DNA of 64,000 nucleotides from Betaproteobacteria bacterium HGW-Betaproteobacteria-11 (GTDB lineage: Bacteria > Pseudomonadota > Gammaproteobacteria > Burkholderiales > Rhodocyclaceae), in the NCBI GenBank assembly GCA_002842395.1, contig PHCV01000002.1, positions 62,001 to 126,000 on the forward strand, in the 5' to 3' direction. Below are positions 54,956-64,000 of the stretch, one piece after another; the stretch's first letter is position 1, and every line of letters begins with the position of its first letter. The notes under the pieces are model-generated. The model saw only the letters and a program-made list of their open reading frames with translations, was not told where the DNA came from and ran no database searches. The position numbers were made by a program, and so were the translations under genes.

Positions 54956-56281
54956 TCAGCGATGCCGTTGGCCGCTGTGATGAGCGACCGGCTTGCCGCC
55001 ACCGGCGCCGGCACGCGATGAACGGCCGGCGCCGTTGCGCCCGCCGGCCGGGGCCGAAGGGCGTGGCGCATGACGCACCGGCGGGCGACCGGCGGGTGGC
55101 CGTGGCGAGGCGTGTTTCTGCTGCGGCTCGAAGCCGGGCAGGATGCTGGACTCCAGCTCGCGCTTGAGCAGGCGCTCGATGTCGCGCAGTTGAATGCGTT
55201 CGTCGATGCTGACCAGCGAGATGGCCTGGCCGCTGGCGCCGGCGCGGCCGGTGCGGCCGATGCGGTGGATGTAGTCTTCCGGCACGTGCGGCAGTTCGAA
55301 ATTGACCACATGCGGCAGGCTGTCGATGTCGATGCCGCGGGCGGCGATGTCGGTCGCCACCAGCACGGCCAGCTTGCCGGATTTGAAATCGGCCAGCGCA
55401 CGGGTGCGCGCATTCTGCGATTTGTTGCCGTGCAGGGCGGCGGAGCGGACGCCCGACTGGTCGAGCCGCTTGGCCAGCGCGTCGGCGCCGTGCTTGGTGC
55501 GGCAGAAGACCAGCACCTGGTGCCAGCCATGGGCTTCGAGCAGATGCAGCAGCACCTCCTTTTTCTGCGCCTGATCGACGCGAATCACCGACTGGGCGAC
55601 CAGTTCGGCCGGCGCGTTGCGGCGGGCGACTTCGACCAGCGCCGGATTCTTGAGGATGCCGTGGGCCAGTTCGCGCACTTCGGGGGCGAAGGTGGCGGAA
55701 AAGAGCAGGTTCTGCCGCTGTTTCGGCAGCTTGGCGATGATCTTGCGGATGTCGTTGATGAAGCCCATGTCGAACATGCGGTCGGCTTCGTCGAGCACCA
55801 GGGTCTGGATTTTCGACAGGTCGACGGTGCGCTGTTCGAGGTGGTCGAGCAGGCGGCCGGGGGTGGCGACGAGGATATCGATGCCACGGCGCAGGGTCTG
55901 GATTTGCGGATTGATGCCGACGCCGCCGAACACCGCCAGGCTGCGAATGCCGGTGTGCTTGCCGTAGGTGCGCACGCTTTCCTGGACTTGCGCGGCGAGT
56001 TCGCGCGTCGGCACCAGCACCAGCACGCGCGGCGCGGTGTGGGTGAGGCGGGCGAGCGGCGTCGCCGGATCGCTCGCAGTGGCGGGCTGGGTCAGGCGTT
56101 GCAGGATCGGCAGAACGAAAGCGGCGGTCTTGCCGGTGCCGGTTTGCGCCAACGCTTCGAGGTCACGACCGGCGAGGACGTGGGGGATGGCCTGCGCCTG
56201 GATCGGCGTCGGCGTGGTGTAGCCTTGCTCGCCAATGGCGCGCAAAAGCTCGGGGCTGAGCCCAAGTTGGGTAAATTGCAT
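54956..56281 (-). CDS. rhlE: DEAD-box RNA helicase RhlE
   Basis: 441 residues. Q-motif [14 protein letters not shown], Walker [26 protein letters not shown], and [10 protein letters not shown] are all present; the basic, Pro/Gly/Arg-rich tail after residue 385 is typical of RhlE. It unwinds structured RNA, probably in ribosome assembly or RNA decay. Family B cluster 15 is upstream. Confidence 0.95.
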   Translation of the reverse strand: MQFTQLGLSPELLRAIGEQGYTTPTPIQAQAIPHVLAGRDLEALAQTGTGKTAAFVLPILQRLTQPATASDPATPLARLTHTAPRVLVLVPTRELAAQVQESVRTYGKHTGIRSLAVFGGVGINPQIQTLRRGIDILVATPGRLLDHLEQRTVDLSKIQTLVLDEADRMFDMGFINDIRKIIAKLPKQRQNLLFSATFAPEVRELAHGILKNPALVEVARRNAPAELVAQSVIRVDQAQKKEVLLHLLEAHGWHQVLVFCRTKHGADALAKRLDQSGVRSAALHGNKSQNARTRALADFKSGKLAVLVATDIAARGIDIDSLPHVVNFELPHVPEDYIHRIGRTGRAGASGQAISLVSIDERIQLRDIERLLKRELESSILPGFEPQQKHASPRPPAGRPPVRHAPRPSAPAGGRNGAGRSSRAGAGGGKPVAHHSGQRHR

Positions 56282-56511
56282 GGTGTACCTCTGAAGCCGA
56301 CCGGCCGCGCTGAAATTCAGAGCAACTCAGTCCGGACGGAAACTTCGTGGGGGATGAAACCGGAGAAGCGCGCGAAGCTTGTCGCGCGGCTTTCGTCAGG
56401 CACGGCCGGGGACTGAATCGCGGCCGTTGGGAAAGTGAAGCGGGGCGGACTTTAACACACTGCGGAGCCGACAGGGTGGCCTCCGGCGAAAAGCCCGAGT
56501 CCCCTTCGCTT

Positions 56512-56717
56512 CGTCATTCCGACCCCGGATCGCGTCCGGGGTGACGAAGGCTTTTACCGTCGTTCCGGGCTTGACCCCTGCGCTCCGTCGTTCCGGGCTT
56601 GACCCGGAATCCAGGGATGGCCCTCGGTACTCCGCCTCGATCACCGCCTGGATTCCGGCTCGGGCTACGCCCGTCCGGAATGACGGAGCGCAGGGGTCAA
56701 GCCCGGAATGACGGGGA
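56512..56717. repeat. Family B repeat cluster 15
   Basis: The only cluster outside 23.4-43.2 kb, between rhlE and dps. One forward spacer (CCTCGGTACTCCGCCTCG), CCCCGGATCGCGTCCGGGG and a CGGGCTACGCCCG hairpin. The rest of the 489-bp gap upstream of rhlE shows no gene. Confidence 0.9.
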
Positions 56718-56770
56718 AGGGGCCGGAATGACGGTCCGTGGAGCGCGGGCCGGGGTGACGGCTGCGCGAC

Positions 56771-57235
56771 TCACTCTTCGAGCAGGCTGCGCAGCATCCA
56801 CGCGGTTTTTTCGTGCACTTCCAGGCGCTGGGTGATCAGGTCGAGCGTGGGCTGGTCGTTGGCCTTGTCGAGCAGCGGGATGAGGCCGCGCGCGGTGCGG
56901 GCGACGGCTTCCTGGGCGGTGACCAGATGGCGCACCATGTCCAGCGCCCTGGGTTGGCCCTCGACTTCCTTGATCGAGGCCAGGCGGACGAATTCCTTGT
57001 AGGTGCCGGGCGCGGGACAGCCGAGGGCGCGAATGCGTTCGGCGATCAGGTCGAGCGCGGTCCATTGCTCGGTGTACTGGCCCATGAACATCAGGTGCAG
57101 GGTGTTGAACATCGGCCCGGTGACGTTCCAGTGGAAGTTATGCGTCATCAGGTAGAGCGTGTAACTGTCGGCGAGCAGATGCGAGAGCCCGGCGGCGATT
57201 TTTTCGCGGTCTTTCTTGGCGATTCCGATATCCAT
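56771..57235 (-). CDS. dps: Dps-family ferritin-like protein
   Basis: 154 residues. [46 protein letters not shown] carries the Dps ferroxidase ligands at the subunit interface. The 12-mer stores iron using H2O2 and shields DNA. It is encoded next to the DUF3501/Fe-S/rubrerythrin genes on the same strand, so oxidative-stress functions are grouped here. Confidence 0.93.
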   Translation of the reverse strand: MDIGIAKKDREKIAAGLSHLLADSYTLYLMTHNFHWNVTGPMFNTLHLMFMGQYTEQWTALDLIAERIRALGCPAPGTYKEFVRLASIKEVEGQPRALDMVRHLVTAQEAVARTARGLIPLLDKANDQPTLDLITQRLEVHEKTAWMLRSLLEE

Positions 57236-57277
57236 GATCTTCTCCTCGAATGAAGATGCAGCGAAAGTCTTCGCCCG

Positions 57278-57859
57278 CTACTCGAAATCGGCGACGAGCG
57301 AAGCGTGTACCGGATCGGCGAGCGGTCCGGTTTGTGCCTGGTACTGCGGGTGGTCGACGCCGGCGACAAGGGCGGCGCCCCGTTTTGCGGCGGCAATCAT
57401 TTCGGGCGTGAATTCAAAACGCAGGAAATGCACGGCGGCGGTCTTTTCCTCGTTTTCGCGCTCCAGATCCTCGTCGGCGATCGGCCGCACCGGCGGGAAG
57501 CCCTCGATCTGGAGCCAGACCGCATCCTCGATCCCCTTGAGCTTGGCCAGCATCTGTCGGCGCTGGTTTTCGTCGGAATATTCGATCTGCATCGTGGCCT
57601 TCAGGTTGTGGCCGTCGGGAACCAGCGGTGCGTAGCTTTCGAGTTCGTGCCGGATGCCATCTTCCTCGAAGATTTTTTCCACGCGCAGCATCTCCTGCAC
57701 CTGGTAGCGGATCGAGGGTTCGTTTTCGAAAATCAGCACGATGTGCTCACCGAGAAAAACCCGGCGCAGCTTTTTTTCTTCCATGACCTGCGCGCGCAGC
57801 GCCGGACGCTGGCGGGCGTAGGCTTCGAGGGTGAGCAGGGAGTCGCGGGTGAGGGCCAT
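57278..57859 (-). CDS. DUF3501 family protein
   Basis: 193 residues. RRVFLGEHIVLIFENEPSIRYQVQEMLRVEKIFEEDGIRHELESYAPLVPDG is the DUF3501 signature. Function unknown; the family consistently follows the Fe-S protein and rubrerythrin genes. It starts 3 bp after the Fe-S gene stop, so they are co-transcribed. Confidence 0.9.
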   Translation of the reverse strand: MALTRDSLLTLEAYARQRPALRAQVMEEKKLRRVFLGEHIVLIFENEPSIRYQVQEMLRVEKIFEEDGIRHELESYAPLVPDGHNLKATMQIEYSDENQRRQMLAKLKGIEDAVWLQIEGFPPVRPIADEDLERENEEKTAAVHFLRFEFTPEMIAAAKRGAALVAGVDHPQYQAQTGPLADPVHASLVADFE

Positions 57860-57862
57860 GAT

Positions 57863-59197
57863 TCACTCCAGTCCGTAGGCGATGCGTAACAGGGTCAGGG
57901 GATGCCGCTTTTCGGCATGGCCGGCGGAGCCGGCTTCGCGCATGCCTTGCTGGATGTGGCGGCCGGCGATGGCGCAATCCGAGCTGATGTAATCCGGCGC
58001 GGCCTGCGCCATGGCGCGAAACACCGGGCGGCCGATTTTCATCGACAGGTCGAAGTATTCCTTCTTCACGCCCCAGGTGCCGTCATGCCCCGAGCAGCGC
58101 TCGACGGTAGTCACTTCGGCACCGGTGAGCTTGAGCATTTCCTCGGTCTTGCGGCCGATGTTCTGCACCCGCGAATGACAGGGGATGTGATACGCCACCT
58201 TGCCCAGCGGATGCTTGAAATCGGTGTTGAGCAGGCCGTCCTTGTGGCGCTGGACGAAATACTCGAAGGGCTCGAACATCGCTTCGGCCACCGCCTTGCA
58301 GCGCGGATCGGCGGCGAACAGCAGCGGCAGTTCGCTCTTGAACATCAGGGTGCAGGACGGCACCGGGGTGAGAATCGCATACCCCTGTTGCGCGAGGTCA
58401 TGCAGTAGCGGGATGTTTTGCTCTTTTTGCTTTTCCACCGTGTCGAGGTCGCCGAGTTCGAGCTTGGGCATGCCGCAGCAGGTCTCGCCCTTGACGATGA
58501 CATAGGGCACCTCGTTGTGATCGAGCAGCTTGAGCAGGTCGTGACCGATCCCCGGTTCGTTGTAATTGACGTAGCAGGTGGAAAACACGGCCACCTTGCC
58601 CGGCGTGCGCTGGCCATCCCTGACCGGATGATTGCTGCTGGGCACGGCGTGGGCGCGGAAATGGGCACTGTCATAGTCGGGCAGTTCGCGTTCCTTTTTG
58701 ACGCCGAGCGCCTTTTCCAGTCCGGCGCGAAACGCGGGGTTCTTGTTGGCGGCATTGACGGCCTTGACCACCACCGGAATCGAGGCCAGGGTGCCGACCA
58801 GTTCGGTCGAGGTGAGCAGTTTGTCGCGAAACGTCGTTCTGCCCTGCTTGTACTGGATCGCCTTGGCGCGCAGCATGGTGTGCGGGAAGTCCACGTTCCA
58901 CGGATGCGGCGGCACATAGGGACACTTGGTCATGTAGCAGACGTCGCACAGGTAGCACTGGTCGACGACCTTGTGATAATCGGCCCTGGCCACGCCGGCC
59001 ACTTCGGCGTCGCCGGCGGCATCGATCAGGTCGAACAGGGTCGGAAAGGCGTTGCACAGCGAGACACAGCGGCGGCAGCCATGGCAGATGTCGAAAATCC
59101 GCTCCAGCTCGCGCTCGCAGGCCTGCGCATCATGGAACGACGGATTCTTCCAGTCGATCGGATGGCGGGTCGGGGCTTCGAGATTGCCTTCGCGCAT
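57863..59197 (-). CDS. Fe-S oxidoreductase of the heterodisulfide-reductase/GlpC-like family
   Basis: 444 residues from the ATG at 59197, preceded by GGAATTCC. The N-terminal ferredoxin part has [15 protein letters not shown] and [14 protein letters not shown], two 4Fe-4S motifs; the C-terminal CCG-type domain has [25 protein letters not shown] and [11 protein letters not shown]. It passes electrons to or from an unknown partner, probably rubrerythrin. An upstream extension would run over the family A copy and is rejected. Confidence 0.9.
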   Translation of the reverse strand: MREGNLEAPTRHPIDWKNPSFHDAQACERELERIFDICHGCRRCVSLCNAFPTLFDLIDAAGDAEVAGVARADYHKVVDQCYLCDVCYMTKCPYVPPHPWNVDFPHTMLRAKAIQYKQGRTTFRDKLLTSTELVGTLASIPVVVKAVNAANKNPAFRAGLEKALGVKKERELPDYDSAHFRAHAVPSSNHPVRDGQRTPGKVAVFSTCYVNYNEPGIGHDLLKLLDHNEVPYVIVKGETCCGMPKLELGDLDTVEKQKEQNIPLLHDLAQQGYAILTPVPSCTLMFKSELPLLFAADPRCKAVAEAMFEPFEYFVQRHKDGLLNTDFKHPLGKVAYHIPCHSRVQNIGRKTEEMLKLTGAEVTTVERCSGHDGTWGVKKEYFDLSMKIGRPVFRAMAQAAPDYISSDCAIAGRHIQQGMREAGSAGHAEKRHPLTLLRIAYGLE

Positions 59198-59215
59198 GGG
59201 AATTCCTTTGCTTCG

Positions 59216-59245
59216 AAAAAGTCGGCGCTGGCGGAACGGCGATTT
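59216..59245 (+). repeat. Family A motif, copy 15 (intergenic)
   Basis: AAAAAGTCGGCGCTGGCGG then AACGGCGA, between the rubrerythrin stop and the Fe-S start. Like copy 10 it is non-coding and has a long A run at its 5' end. Confidence 0.88.
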
Positions 59246-59276
59246 TGCGTCGCCGTTCGCCTGCCGCGGCGTGCGC

Positions 59277-59696
59277 TTACGCGCCGAGCGAGTCCAGCGT
59301 GCGCTGGAACTTGTTGGCGTGCGAACGTTCCGCCTTGGCCAGGGTTTCGAACCAGTCGGCGATTTCGTCGAAGCCTTCGTCGCGCGCGGTCTTGGCCATG
59401 CCCGGGTACATGTCGGTGTACTCATGGGTTTCGCCGGCCACCGCGGTCTTCAGGTTGGCCGCGGTGGGGCCGAAGGGCAGGCCGGTGGCCGGATCGCCGC
59501 AGGTTTCGAGATAGTCGAGATGGCCGTGGGCGTGCCCGGTCTCGCCTTCGGCGGTGGAACGGAACACGGCGGAGACGTCGTTGTAGCCTTCGATGTCGGC
59601 CTTGTTCGCGAAGTAGAGATAACGGCGGTTGGCCTGCGATTCGCCGGCGAAGGCGGCTTTCAGGTTGTCCTCGGTTTTCGAGCCTTTGAGTTGCAT
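59277..59696 (-). CDS. Rubrerythrin-type ferritin-like protein without a rubredoxin domain
   Basis: 139 residues from the ATG at 59696, with GGAG upstream. The paired diiron ligands are in [35 protein letters not shown] and [10 protein letters not shown]. The C-terminal rubredoxin (CxxC) domain is absent, so it needs an external electron donor, plausibly the Fe-S protein 80 bp downstream. It reduces peroxide to water. OxyR-type site and promoter lie upstream, with oxyR behind it. Confidence 0.93.
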   Translation of the reverse strand: MQLKGSKTEDNLKAAFAGESQANRRYLYFANKADIEGYNDVSAVFRSTAEGETGHAHGHLDYLETCGDPATGLPFGPTAANLKTAVAGETHEYTDMYPGMAKTARDEGFDEIADWFETLAKAERSHANKFQRTLDSLGA

Positions 59697-59785
59697 GATG
59701 GTTCTCCTTTGCAAAGAATGGGTGAGGGGCGCCTCACGGAGCGCCCAAGTCGCACCACCGGCAGGCGATGAGTCGACTTGGACCT

Positions 59786-59815
59786 ACTTTAGCAGTCTGT
59801 CGTTACAAGTTCTAA
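59786..59815 (-). promoter_or_regulatory. Promoter of the rubrerythrin operon
   Basis: Minus strand -35 TTAGAA (59810-59815), 18 bp, extended -10 TGC-TAAAGT (59786-59791). Confidence 0.6.
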
Positions 59816-59836
59816 TTGATTTTCTTTGGCGTTGCG

Positions 59837-59851
59837 ATAGGCAATCGCTAT
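59837..59851. promoter_or_regulatory. Possible OxyR-binding half site
   Basis: ATAG-GCAATCG-CTAT matches the ATAG-N7-CTAT unit of the OxyR motif; the second unit is not conserved. It is centred about 65 bp before the predicted start point, a normal activator position. Confidence 0.55.
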
Positions 59852-59867
59852 CGAGCCGGAAGTGCGA

Positions 59868-60779
59868 CTAGCCGACCCGTTGCGTGCCGGGCAACTGGCA
59901 GTCGAGCAGCGCCTGGCGCAGCACCTCGACCGCCTGTTGCCGCGGGAAGCTGGCACGCCAGACGAGGCCGACGCGGCGGGTCGGCGCCGGCCTGGCGAAA
60001 GGGCGCACGCGCAGCAGCGGATCGGCGGCGGCGATCCCGTCGACGCTGCTCGAGGGCATCACCGTCACGCCGACCCCCGAGGCCACCATGTGGCGGATGG
60101 TTTCCAGCGAGGAGGATTCGAGCACCTGCGGCGACTGGCCGTGGCTGGCGCGGGCGCACAGATCGAGCACCTGATCGCGGAAACAGTTGCCGGGGCCGAG
60201 CATCAACAGCGGCTCGTCGAGCAGTTGCGCGGCCTGGATGGTTTTGAGCCTGACCCAGGGATGCGTTGCCGGCAGCAACAGACGGAAGGGCTCGTCATAC
60301 ACCGGCTGCACGCGGAGACCGGGCTCGGCGACCGGCAAGGCCAGCACCAGGGCATCGAGCTCGAAGGCGTGAAGCTTTTCCAGCAGCACTTCGGTATAAC
60401 CCTCGGCGAGGATCAGCGGCATGTTCGGCGCGCGCGCCTTGAGCCGCGGCACCAGCGCCGGCAGCAGCCAGGGGCCGATGGTATAGATCACCCCGAGGCG
60501 CAGCGGGCCGGCCAGCGGATCGCGCCCGGCGGTGGCGATTTCGGCGACGCGGGCCGCTTCGGCAAGCACCTTCGCCGCCTGCGCGATGATCTGCGCGCCG
60601 ATGACGGTCGGCCGCACCTCGCCGCCGCCACGTTCGAAGATCGCCACGCCGAGCGAATCCTCGAGTTTCCTGACGGCGACGGAGAGGGTCGGCTGGGCGA
60701 CATGGCACTTCTCCGCGGCGCGGCCGAAATGCTGTTCGCGGGCCAGGGTGACGATGTAGCGCAACTCGGTGAGGGTCAT
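59868..60779 (-). CDS. oxyR: Peroxide-sensing LysR-family regulator OxyR
   Basis: 303 residues. The N-terminal LysR helix-turn-helix is FGRAAEKCHVAQPTLSVAVRKLEDSLG; the redox pair falls exactly at the E. coli positions, C199 and C208 (GNCFRDQVLDLC). It is activated by disulfide formation with H2O2. It is upstream of and on the same strand as the rubrerythrin operon and divergent from the ferredoxin reductase. Confidence 0.94.
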   Translation of the reverse strand: MTLTELRYIVTLAREQHFGRAAEKCHVAQPTLSVAVRKLEDSLGVAIFERGGGEVRPTVIGAQIIAQAAKVLAEAARVAEIATAGRDPLAGPLRLGVIYTIGPWLLPALVPRLKARAPNMPLILAEGYTEVLLEKLHAFELDALVLALPVAEPGLRVQPVYDEPFRLLLPATHPWVRLKTIQAAQLLDEPLLMLGPGNCFRDQVLDLCARASHGQSPQVLESSSLETIRHMVASGVGVTVMPSSSVDGIAAADPLLRVRPFARPAPTRRVGLVWRASFPRQQAVEVLRQALLDCQLPGTQRVG

Positions 60780-60905
60780 GTTTCCGAATTCCGGAGTCCG
60801 GGCGGGAAATTTCCCGGAATAGGCTTAGTGCCGAAGAATATAACCCGATCATCGCCAGTTTCGTAAAATGGCCCGCTCACAATCGATGCGAACAAGGAAA
60901 TTTTC

Positions 60906-61682
60906 ATGACCGGCATTGCAACCGAGCGGGTGATCAGCGTTCATCACTGGAACGACACCCTGTTCAGTTTTCGGACCACCCGCGATCGCGGCCTGCGTTT
61001 CGAAAGCGGACATTTCGTGATGATCGGGCTGGAGGTGGATGGCCGCCGCCTGATGCGGGCGTACAGCATCGCCAGCCCGAATTACGAGGAATATCTGGAA
61101 TTTTTCAGCATCAAGGTGGCCAATGGCCCGCTCACCTCGCGGCTGCAGAACATCGAGGTCGGCAGCGAAATCCTGGTCAGCCGCAAGCCGACCGGCACCC
61201 TGGTGCTGCGTGACCTGAAACCGGGGAAACACCTTTACCTGTTTTCCACCGGCACGGGGCTGGCGCCTTTTCTCAGCATCGTCCAGGATCCGGAAACCTA
61301 TGAGCGGTTCGACAAGGTGATCCTGATGCACGGCGTGCGCTATGTGAGTGAATTGGCTTATCAAGAGCTGTTCACGCAGCACCTGGCGGAGCACGAGTTC
61401 CTTGGCGAAATGGTCAAGGGCAAACTGATCTACTACCCGATGGTGACCCGCGAGCCATTTCACACCCAGGGCCGGATCACCACCCTGATCGAATCGGGCA
61501 AGCTGTTCGCGGACATCGGCCTGCCACCGCTCGATCCGGCGCATGATCGGGTGATGATCTGCGGCAGCCCGCACATGCTGGCCGACTGCTCGGCGCTGCT
61601 CAATGCGCGCGGCTTCACCATTTCGCCGCACACCGGCGTGGCCGGCGATTACGTCATCGAGCGGGCCTTCGTCGAGCGTTGA
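60906..61682 (+). CDS. fpr: Ferredoxin/flavodoxin-NADP+ reductase
   Basis: 258 residues. FAD domain motif RAYSIASPNYEE and NADP domain STGTGLAPFLSIVQDP, with MICGSPHML and C-terminal ERAFVER as in the bacterial subclass (Azotobacter-type FprA). It exchanges electrons between NADPH and ferredoxin or flavodoxin. The upstream gap to oxyR contains the palindrome GGGAAATTTCCC (60803-60814). Confidence 0.94.
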   Translation: MTGIATERVISVHHWNDTLFSFRTTRDRGLRFESGHFVMIGLEVDGRRLMRAYSIASPNYEEYLEFFSIKVANGPLTSRLQNIEVGSEILVSRKPTGTLVLRDLKPGKHLYLFSTGTGLAPFLSIVQDPETYERFDKVILMHGVRYVSELAYQELFTQHLAEHEFLGEMVKGKLIYYPMVTREPFHTQGRITTLIESGKLFADIGLPPLDPAHDRVMICGSPHMLADCSALLNARGFTISPHTGVAGDYVIERAFVER

Positions 61683-61693
61683 ACCGGCACGCT

Positions 61694-62926
61694 TCAAACG
61701 CGGTAGAACACCTCACCTTGCGCTGCCAGCGCACGCAATTGCCGCGTGGGGGCAAACCGTGCGCCATGCGCCGCGGCGAGGCGCTCCAGCGTGGTAACGG
61801 CCTGGTCGAGTCCCAGCGTTTGCAGCCCGCCGATCGGTCCGCCGCGAGCCGCCGGGTAGCCCCAGCCAAGCCGGGCGCCGACGTCGGCATCGGCGACCGC
61901 CCGCAACACGCCTTCTTCCAGGCAGCGCATGGCCTCGGCCGACTGGATCAGCAGCAGGCGTTCCTCGGCGCCGACCTGCGCCGTCTCATTCGCCGTCCCA
62001 CCAACGCCGAGTTTCCGGGCAAGTTCGGGCCAGAGCCGTTTCCTGCCATCGGCCGGATAGTCGTAGAAGCCGGCACCGGCTTTTCTCCCGGCACGGCCGT
62101 GGACATCGACCATCGTCTGCATGACGGCGGTTGCGCCCGGAAAAGGATTGCCCCGCGCGACCTGATTCTGGCGGGCGATTTGCTGGATCAGCGCGATCGA
62201 GACTTCGTCGGCCAGCGCCAGCGGGCCGACCGGCATGCCGATCGCCAGTCCGGCCGCCTCGATCAGCGTCGCCGGACAACCTTCGGCGAGCAGTTCCATG
62301 CCTTCGCCGACGTAGCTCATGAATACCCGCGTGGTGTAAAAGCCGGGTGAATCATTGACCACGATCGGCGTCTTGCCCAGCCGGCGGACGAATTCCAGCG
62401 CCCGCGCCAGCGTGGCCTCGCTCGTCGCCTGGCCGACGATGACCTCGACCAGCGGCATTTTTTCCACCGGCGAGAAAAAGTGCAGGCCGATGAAATTCGC
62501 CGGACGGGCACTCGCCGCAGCCAGACGGCTGATCGGCAGGGTCGAGGTGTTGGAGGCGAACAGCGCATCGGGCGCAATCACCGCTTCGGCCTGGCGCGTC
62601 ACTTCGGCCTTGACGGCATGATCCTCGAACACCGCCTCGATCACCCAGGCGCAGCCGGCCAGCTCGGGATACGCGGTAACCGGCCGGATGCGCGCCAGGC
62701 GCACAGCCTTCTCCGCGGCCGCGAGCTGCCCGCGCTCGCACTGTTTCTGCCACCGCGAACCGGCGTAGTCCTTGCCTTTTTCAGCCGCCGCCTGCGTCGT
62801 ATCGAGCAACGCCACCACCAGGCCGACCTCCGCGGCGGCCATGGCGATGCCGGAGCCCATCAGGCCGGCGCCGAGCACCCCGAGTTCAGGCCGCGGGGAC
62901 GTGGATTGTAATGCGTATGTCATCAT
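61694..62926 (-). CDS. 3-hydroxyacyl-CoA dehydrogenase, stand-alone
   Basis: 410 residues. NAD-binding VLGAGLMGSGIAMAAAEVG, FASNTSTLPISRLA and HFFSPVEKMPLVEVI with the catalytic His-Glu pair, then VVNDSPGFYTTRV and a C-terminal dimerisation half. It corresponds to the dehydrogenase portion of FadB/FadJ without the enoyl-CoA hydratase domain. The family A copy at 61991-62016 encodes KLGVGGTANETA. Confidence 0.9.
   Translation of the reverse strand: MMTYALQSTSPRPELGVLGAGLMGSGIAMAAAEVGLVVALLDTTQAAAEKGKDYAGSRWQKQCERGQLAAAEKAVRLARIRPVTAYPELAGCAWVIEAVFEDHAVKAEVTRQAEAVIAPDALFASNTSTLPISRLAAASARPANFIGLHFFSPVEKMPLVEVIVGQATSEATLARALEFVRRLGKTPIVVNDSPGFYTTRVFMSYVGEGMELLAEGCPATLIEAAGLAIGMPVGPLALADEVSIALIQQIARQNQVARGNPFPGATAVMQTMVDVHGRAGRKAGAGFYDYPADGRKRLWPELARKLGVGGTANETAQVGAEERLLLIQSAEAMRCLEEGVLRAVADADVGARLGWGYPAARGGPIGGLQTLGLDQAVTTLERLAAAHGARFAPTRQLRALAAQGEVFYRV
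61991..62016 (-). repeat. Family A motif, copy 16 (inside the HAD gene)
   Basis: Degenerate: minus strand GAAACTCGGCGTTGGTGG then GACGGCGAA. Read as KLGVGGTA, the same frame as KVGAGETA. Confidence 0.6.
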
Positions 62927-62937
62927 ATCGCCTCAAT

Positions 62938-63456
62938 TCATTCGAAATAGGTTCGCGCCGCTTCGAAGCGGCTGGCATACCAGCCCTGCTGCAGGCTGTC
63001 GATGCGCACTTTCCCGCGACTGCTCGGCGCATGCACGAAACGGCCGTCGCCGATGTAGATGCCAACGTGCGAGAAGGGTCGCTCGAGCGTATTGAAAAAC
63101 ACCAGGTCGCCCGGCCGCAGCTGTGCCGGCGCCACCGGCCGGCCCTGGTGGACCATCTCGGCCGCCGAACCTTGCAACCTGAAACTGGCCGCCTGCCCAA
63201 AAACATAATTCACCATGCCGCTGCAATCGAGTCCGGCTTCCGGGTTCTTGCCGCCAAAGCGGTAGCCGGTCTCGATCAGGCCAAGGGCGAAAATCACCAC
63301 ATCGAGCGCCTTGTCGCTGACCGGCAGTGCGCTTGCCACCGACCCGGCGCCACGGTTGTCCCGCGCCGCATCCGTCGCCGGCAGCAGGCCGCAAGCAGCC
63401 GGCGCCAGCAAGGCGCTGGCGAGCAGGGCGGCACGGGCAGAACGCAGAAGGGTCAT
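62938..63456 (-). CDS. NlpC/P60 (C40) peptidoglycan hydrolase, probable lipoprotein
   Basis: 172 residues. The N-terminus has LLAPAACG with C22, an imperfect lipobox. Catalytic residues are C78 (GLDCSG), H130 (FSHVGIY) and H142 (FVHAPSS). It should cut peptide bonds in peptidoglycan at the cell envelope. It lies 11 bp upstream of the HAD gene on the same strand. Confidence 0.92.
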   Translation of the reverse strand: MTLLRSARAALLASALLAPAACGLLPATDAARDNRGAGSVASALPVSDKALDVVIFALGLIETGYRFGGKNPEAGLDCSGMVNYVFGQAASFRLQGSAAEMVHQGRPVAPAQLRPGDLVFFNTLERPFSHVGIYIGDGRFVHAPSSRGKVRIDSLQQGWYASRFEAARTYFE

Positions 63457-63529
63457 GCCGATAATTTAACCGTTCGACGTCTTTCGGGATGAACCGAAAA
63501 ATGCCGCAAACCCGGAGCAGTTCCGCACC

Positions 63530-64000
63530 TCAACCGGTATAGCGCGCGCCATGGCCGCTGAGGCCAAGCGCCAGGCGCACCAATGCATAAGCCGCCCGAT
63601 TGCGCAGCCGCAGCAGCCAGGAACGCCGCGCCTGGGTTGCCGGGGAGATCGTTGTGCAGTCGCGCGCCATGGCATCGACAAGACTGCCGCGCAGCGCCTC
63701 GGCGAACGTCGGGTCGCGCAACACGACATTGGCCTCGCGGGCCAGCAGCAGGCTGAACGGGTCGATGTTGGATGAACCGACGGTGGCCCAGAGGCTGTCG
63801 ATCACCGCCACCTTGGCGTGCAGAAAGGCCGGGCGATATTCGTGGATGGTGATGCCGGCGGCGAGGAAATCCGCGTACAGCGCTTGCGTGGCGTAATACA
63901 TCAGCTTGTATTCGGCGAGCCCCTGGAAGACCAGGCTCACCCTGACGCCACGCCGCGCGGTCGCCAGCAGGGCTTCGCGAAAGCGCCGGCCGGGGAGGAA
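63530..64000 (-). CDS. clsB: Cardiolipin synthase B-like / phospholipase D protein (partial, N-terminus outside)
   Basis: The last 156 residues are in the window; the frame is open to the edge. The second HKD motif HAKVAVIDSLWATVGSSNIDP, followed by LLAREANVV, defines the PLD superfamily as in ClsB. It would join phosphatidylglycerol-type lipids in the inner membrane. The first HKD motif is beyond the window. The NlpC/P60 gene lies downstream on the same strand, with 73 bp between the two. Confidence 0.88.
   Translation of the reverse strand, partial: FLPGRRFREALLATARRGVRVSLVFQGLAEYKLMYYATQALYADFLAAGITIHEYRPAFLHAKVAVIDSLWATVGSSNIDPFSLLLAREANVVLRDPTFAEALRGSLVDAMARDCTTISPATQARRSWLLRLRNRAAYALVRLALGLSGHGARYTG

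Overview
The window is GC-rich chromosomal DNA from a betaproteobacterium, most likely of the Rhodocyclales. This rests on betaproteobacterial gene orders (dprA-smg-topB next to def-fmt; yqgE-ruvX-pyrR-pyrB-pyrC' facing yggU-yggT-proC-yggS and pilT-pilU), a neisserial-type trimeric porin, a TorF-like porin joined to glnK-amtB, and OxyR with rubrerythrin. The family-level placement is uncertain. No rRNA, tRNA, CRISPR array or intact insertion sequence was seen.

Layout. 1-8 kb: the end of a ubiquinone hydroxylase gene, then a minus-strand run of mak, can, an AsmA-like gene, a membrane protein with an EF-hand-like loop, a YcbL-type hydrolase, comM and ubiK. 8.2-11.2 kb: an NtrC/sigma-54 type promoter drives torF-like porin, glnK and amtB, a nitrogen-response operon closed by a strong terminator. 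11.2-19.8 kb: yqgE-ruvX-pyrR-pyrB-pyrC' (the last a non-catalytic dihydroorotase homologue), the convergent yggU-yggT-proC-yggS run, and pilT/pilU. 19.9-33.5 kb: rlmL, hemJ, an SDR gene, a flavin/2Fe-2S reductase, cytochrome c, a DUF255 protein, a CheY-like protein, ilvD, lgt, a GIY-YIG protein, purU, thrH and pirin. 34.4-41.4 kb: six type II toxin-antitoxin modules (one with a frameshifted toxin) and one porin, each separated from the next by dense intergenic repeats. 41.8-49.8 kb: fmt, def, a LysM protein, dprA, smg, topB and a DUF924 gene. 49.8-53.8 kb: an AT-richer stretch of unrecognised genes with palindromic operators. 53.8-64 kb: a nucleotidyltransferase-fold gene with unusual twin operators, rhlE, dps, the DUF3501/Fe-S/rubrerythrin operon with oxyR, a ferredoxin-NADP reductase, a 3-hydroxyacyl-CoA dehydrogenase, an NlpC/P60 lipoprotein and the end of a cardiolipin-synthase-like gene.

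Two dispersed sequence families overlie this gene map. Family B (GTCATTCC ... GGAATGAC units) fills nearly every gap between 23.4 and 43.2 kb, plus one at 56.5 kb, and encodes the ends of at least two proteins (Fmt and a HigA-like antitoxin). Family A is a short asymmetric motif, core TCGGCGCTGGCGA, in at least 16 places from end to end of the window. It lies mostly inside essential genes, is read in different frames and on both strands, and appears without obvious insertion of protein length. Family A looks like a DNA-level signal, possibly a DNA-uptake-type sequence, and the window also carries comM, dprA and the pilT/pilU retraction motors. It is the observation here most likely to be new.
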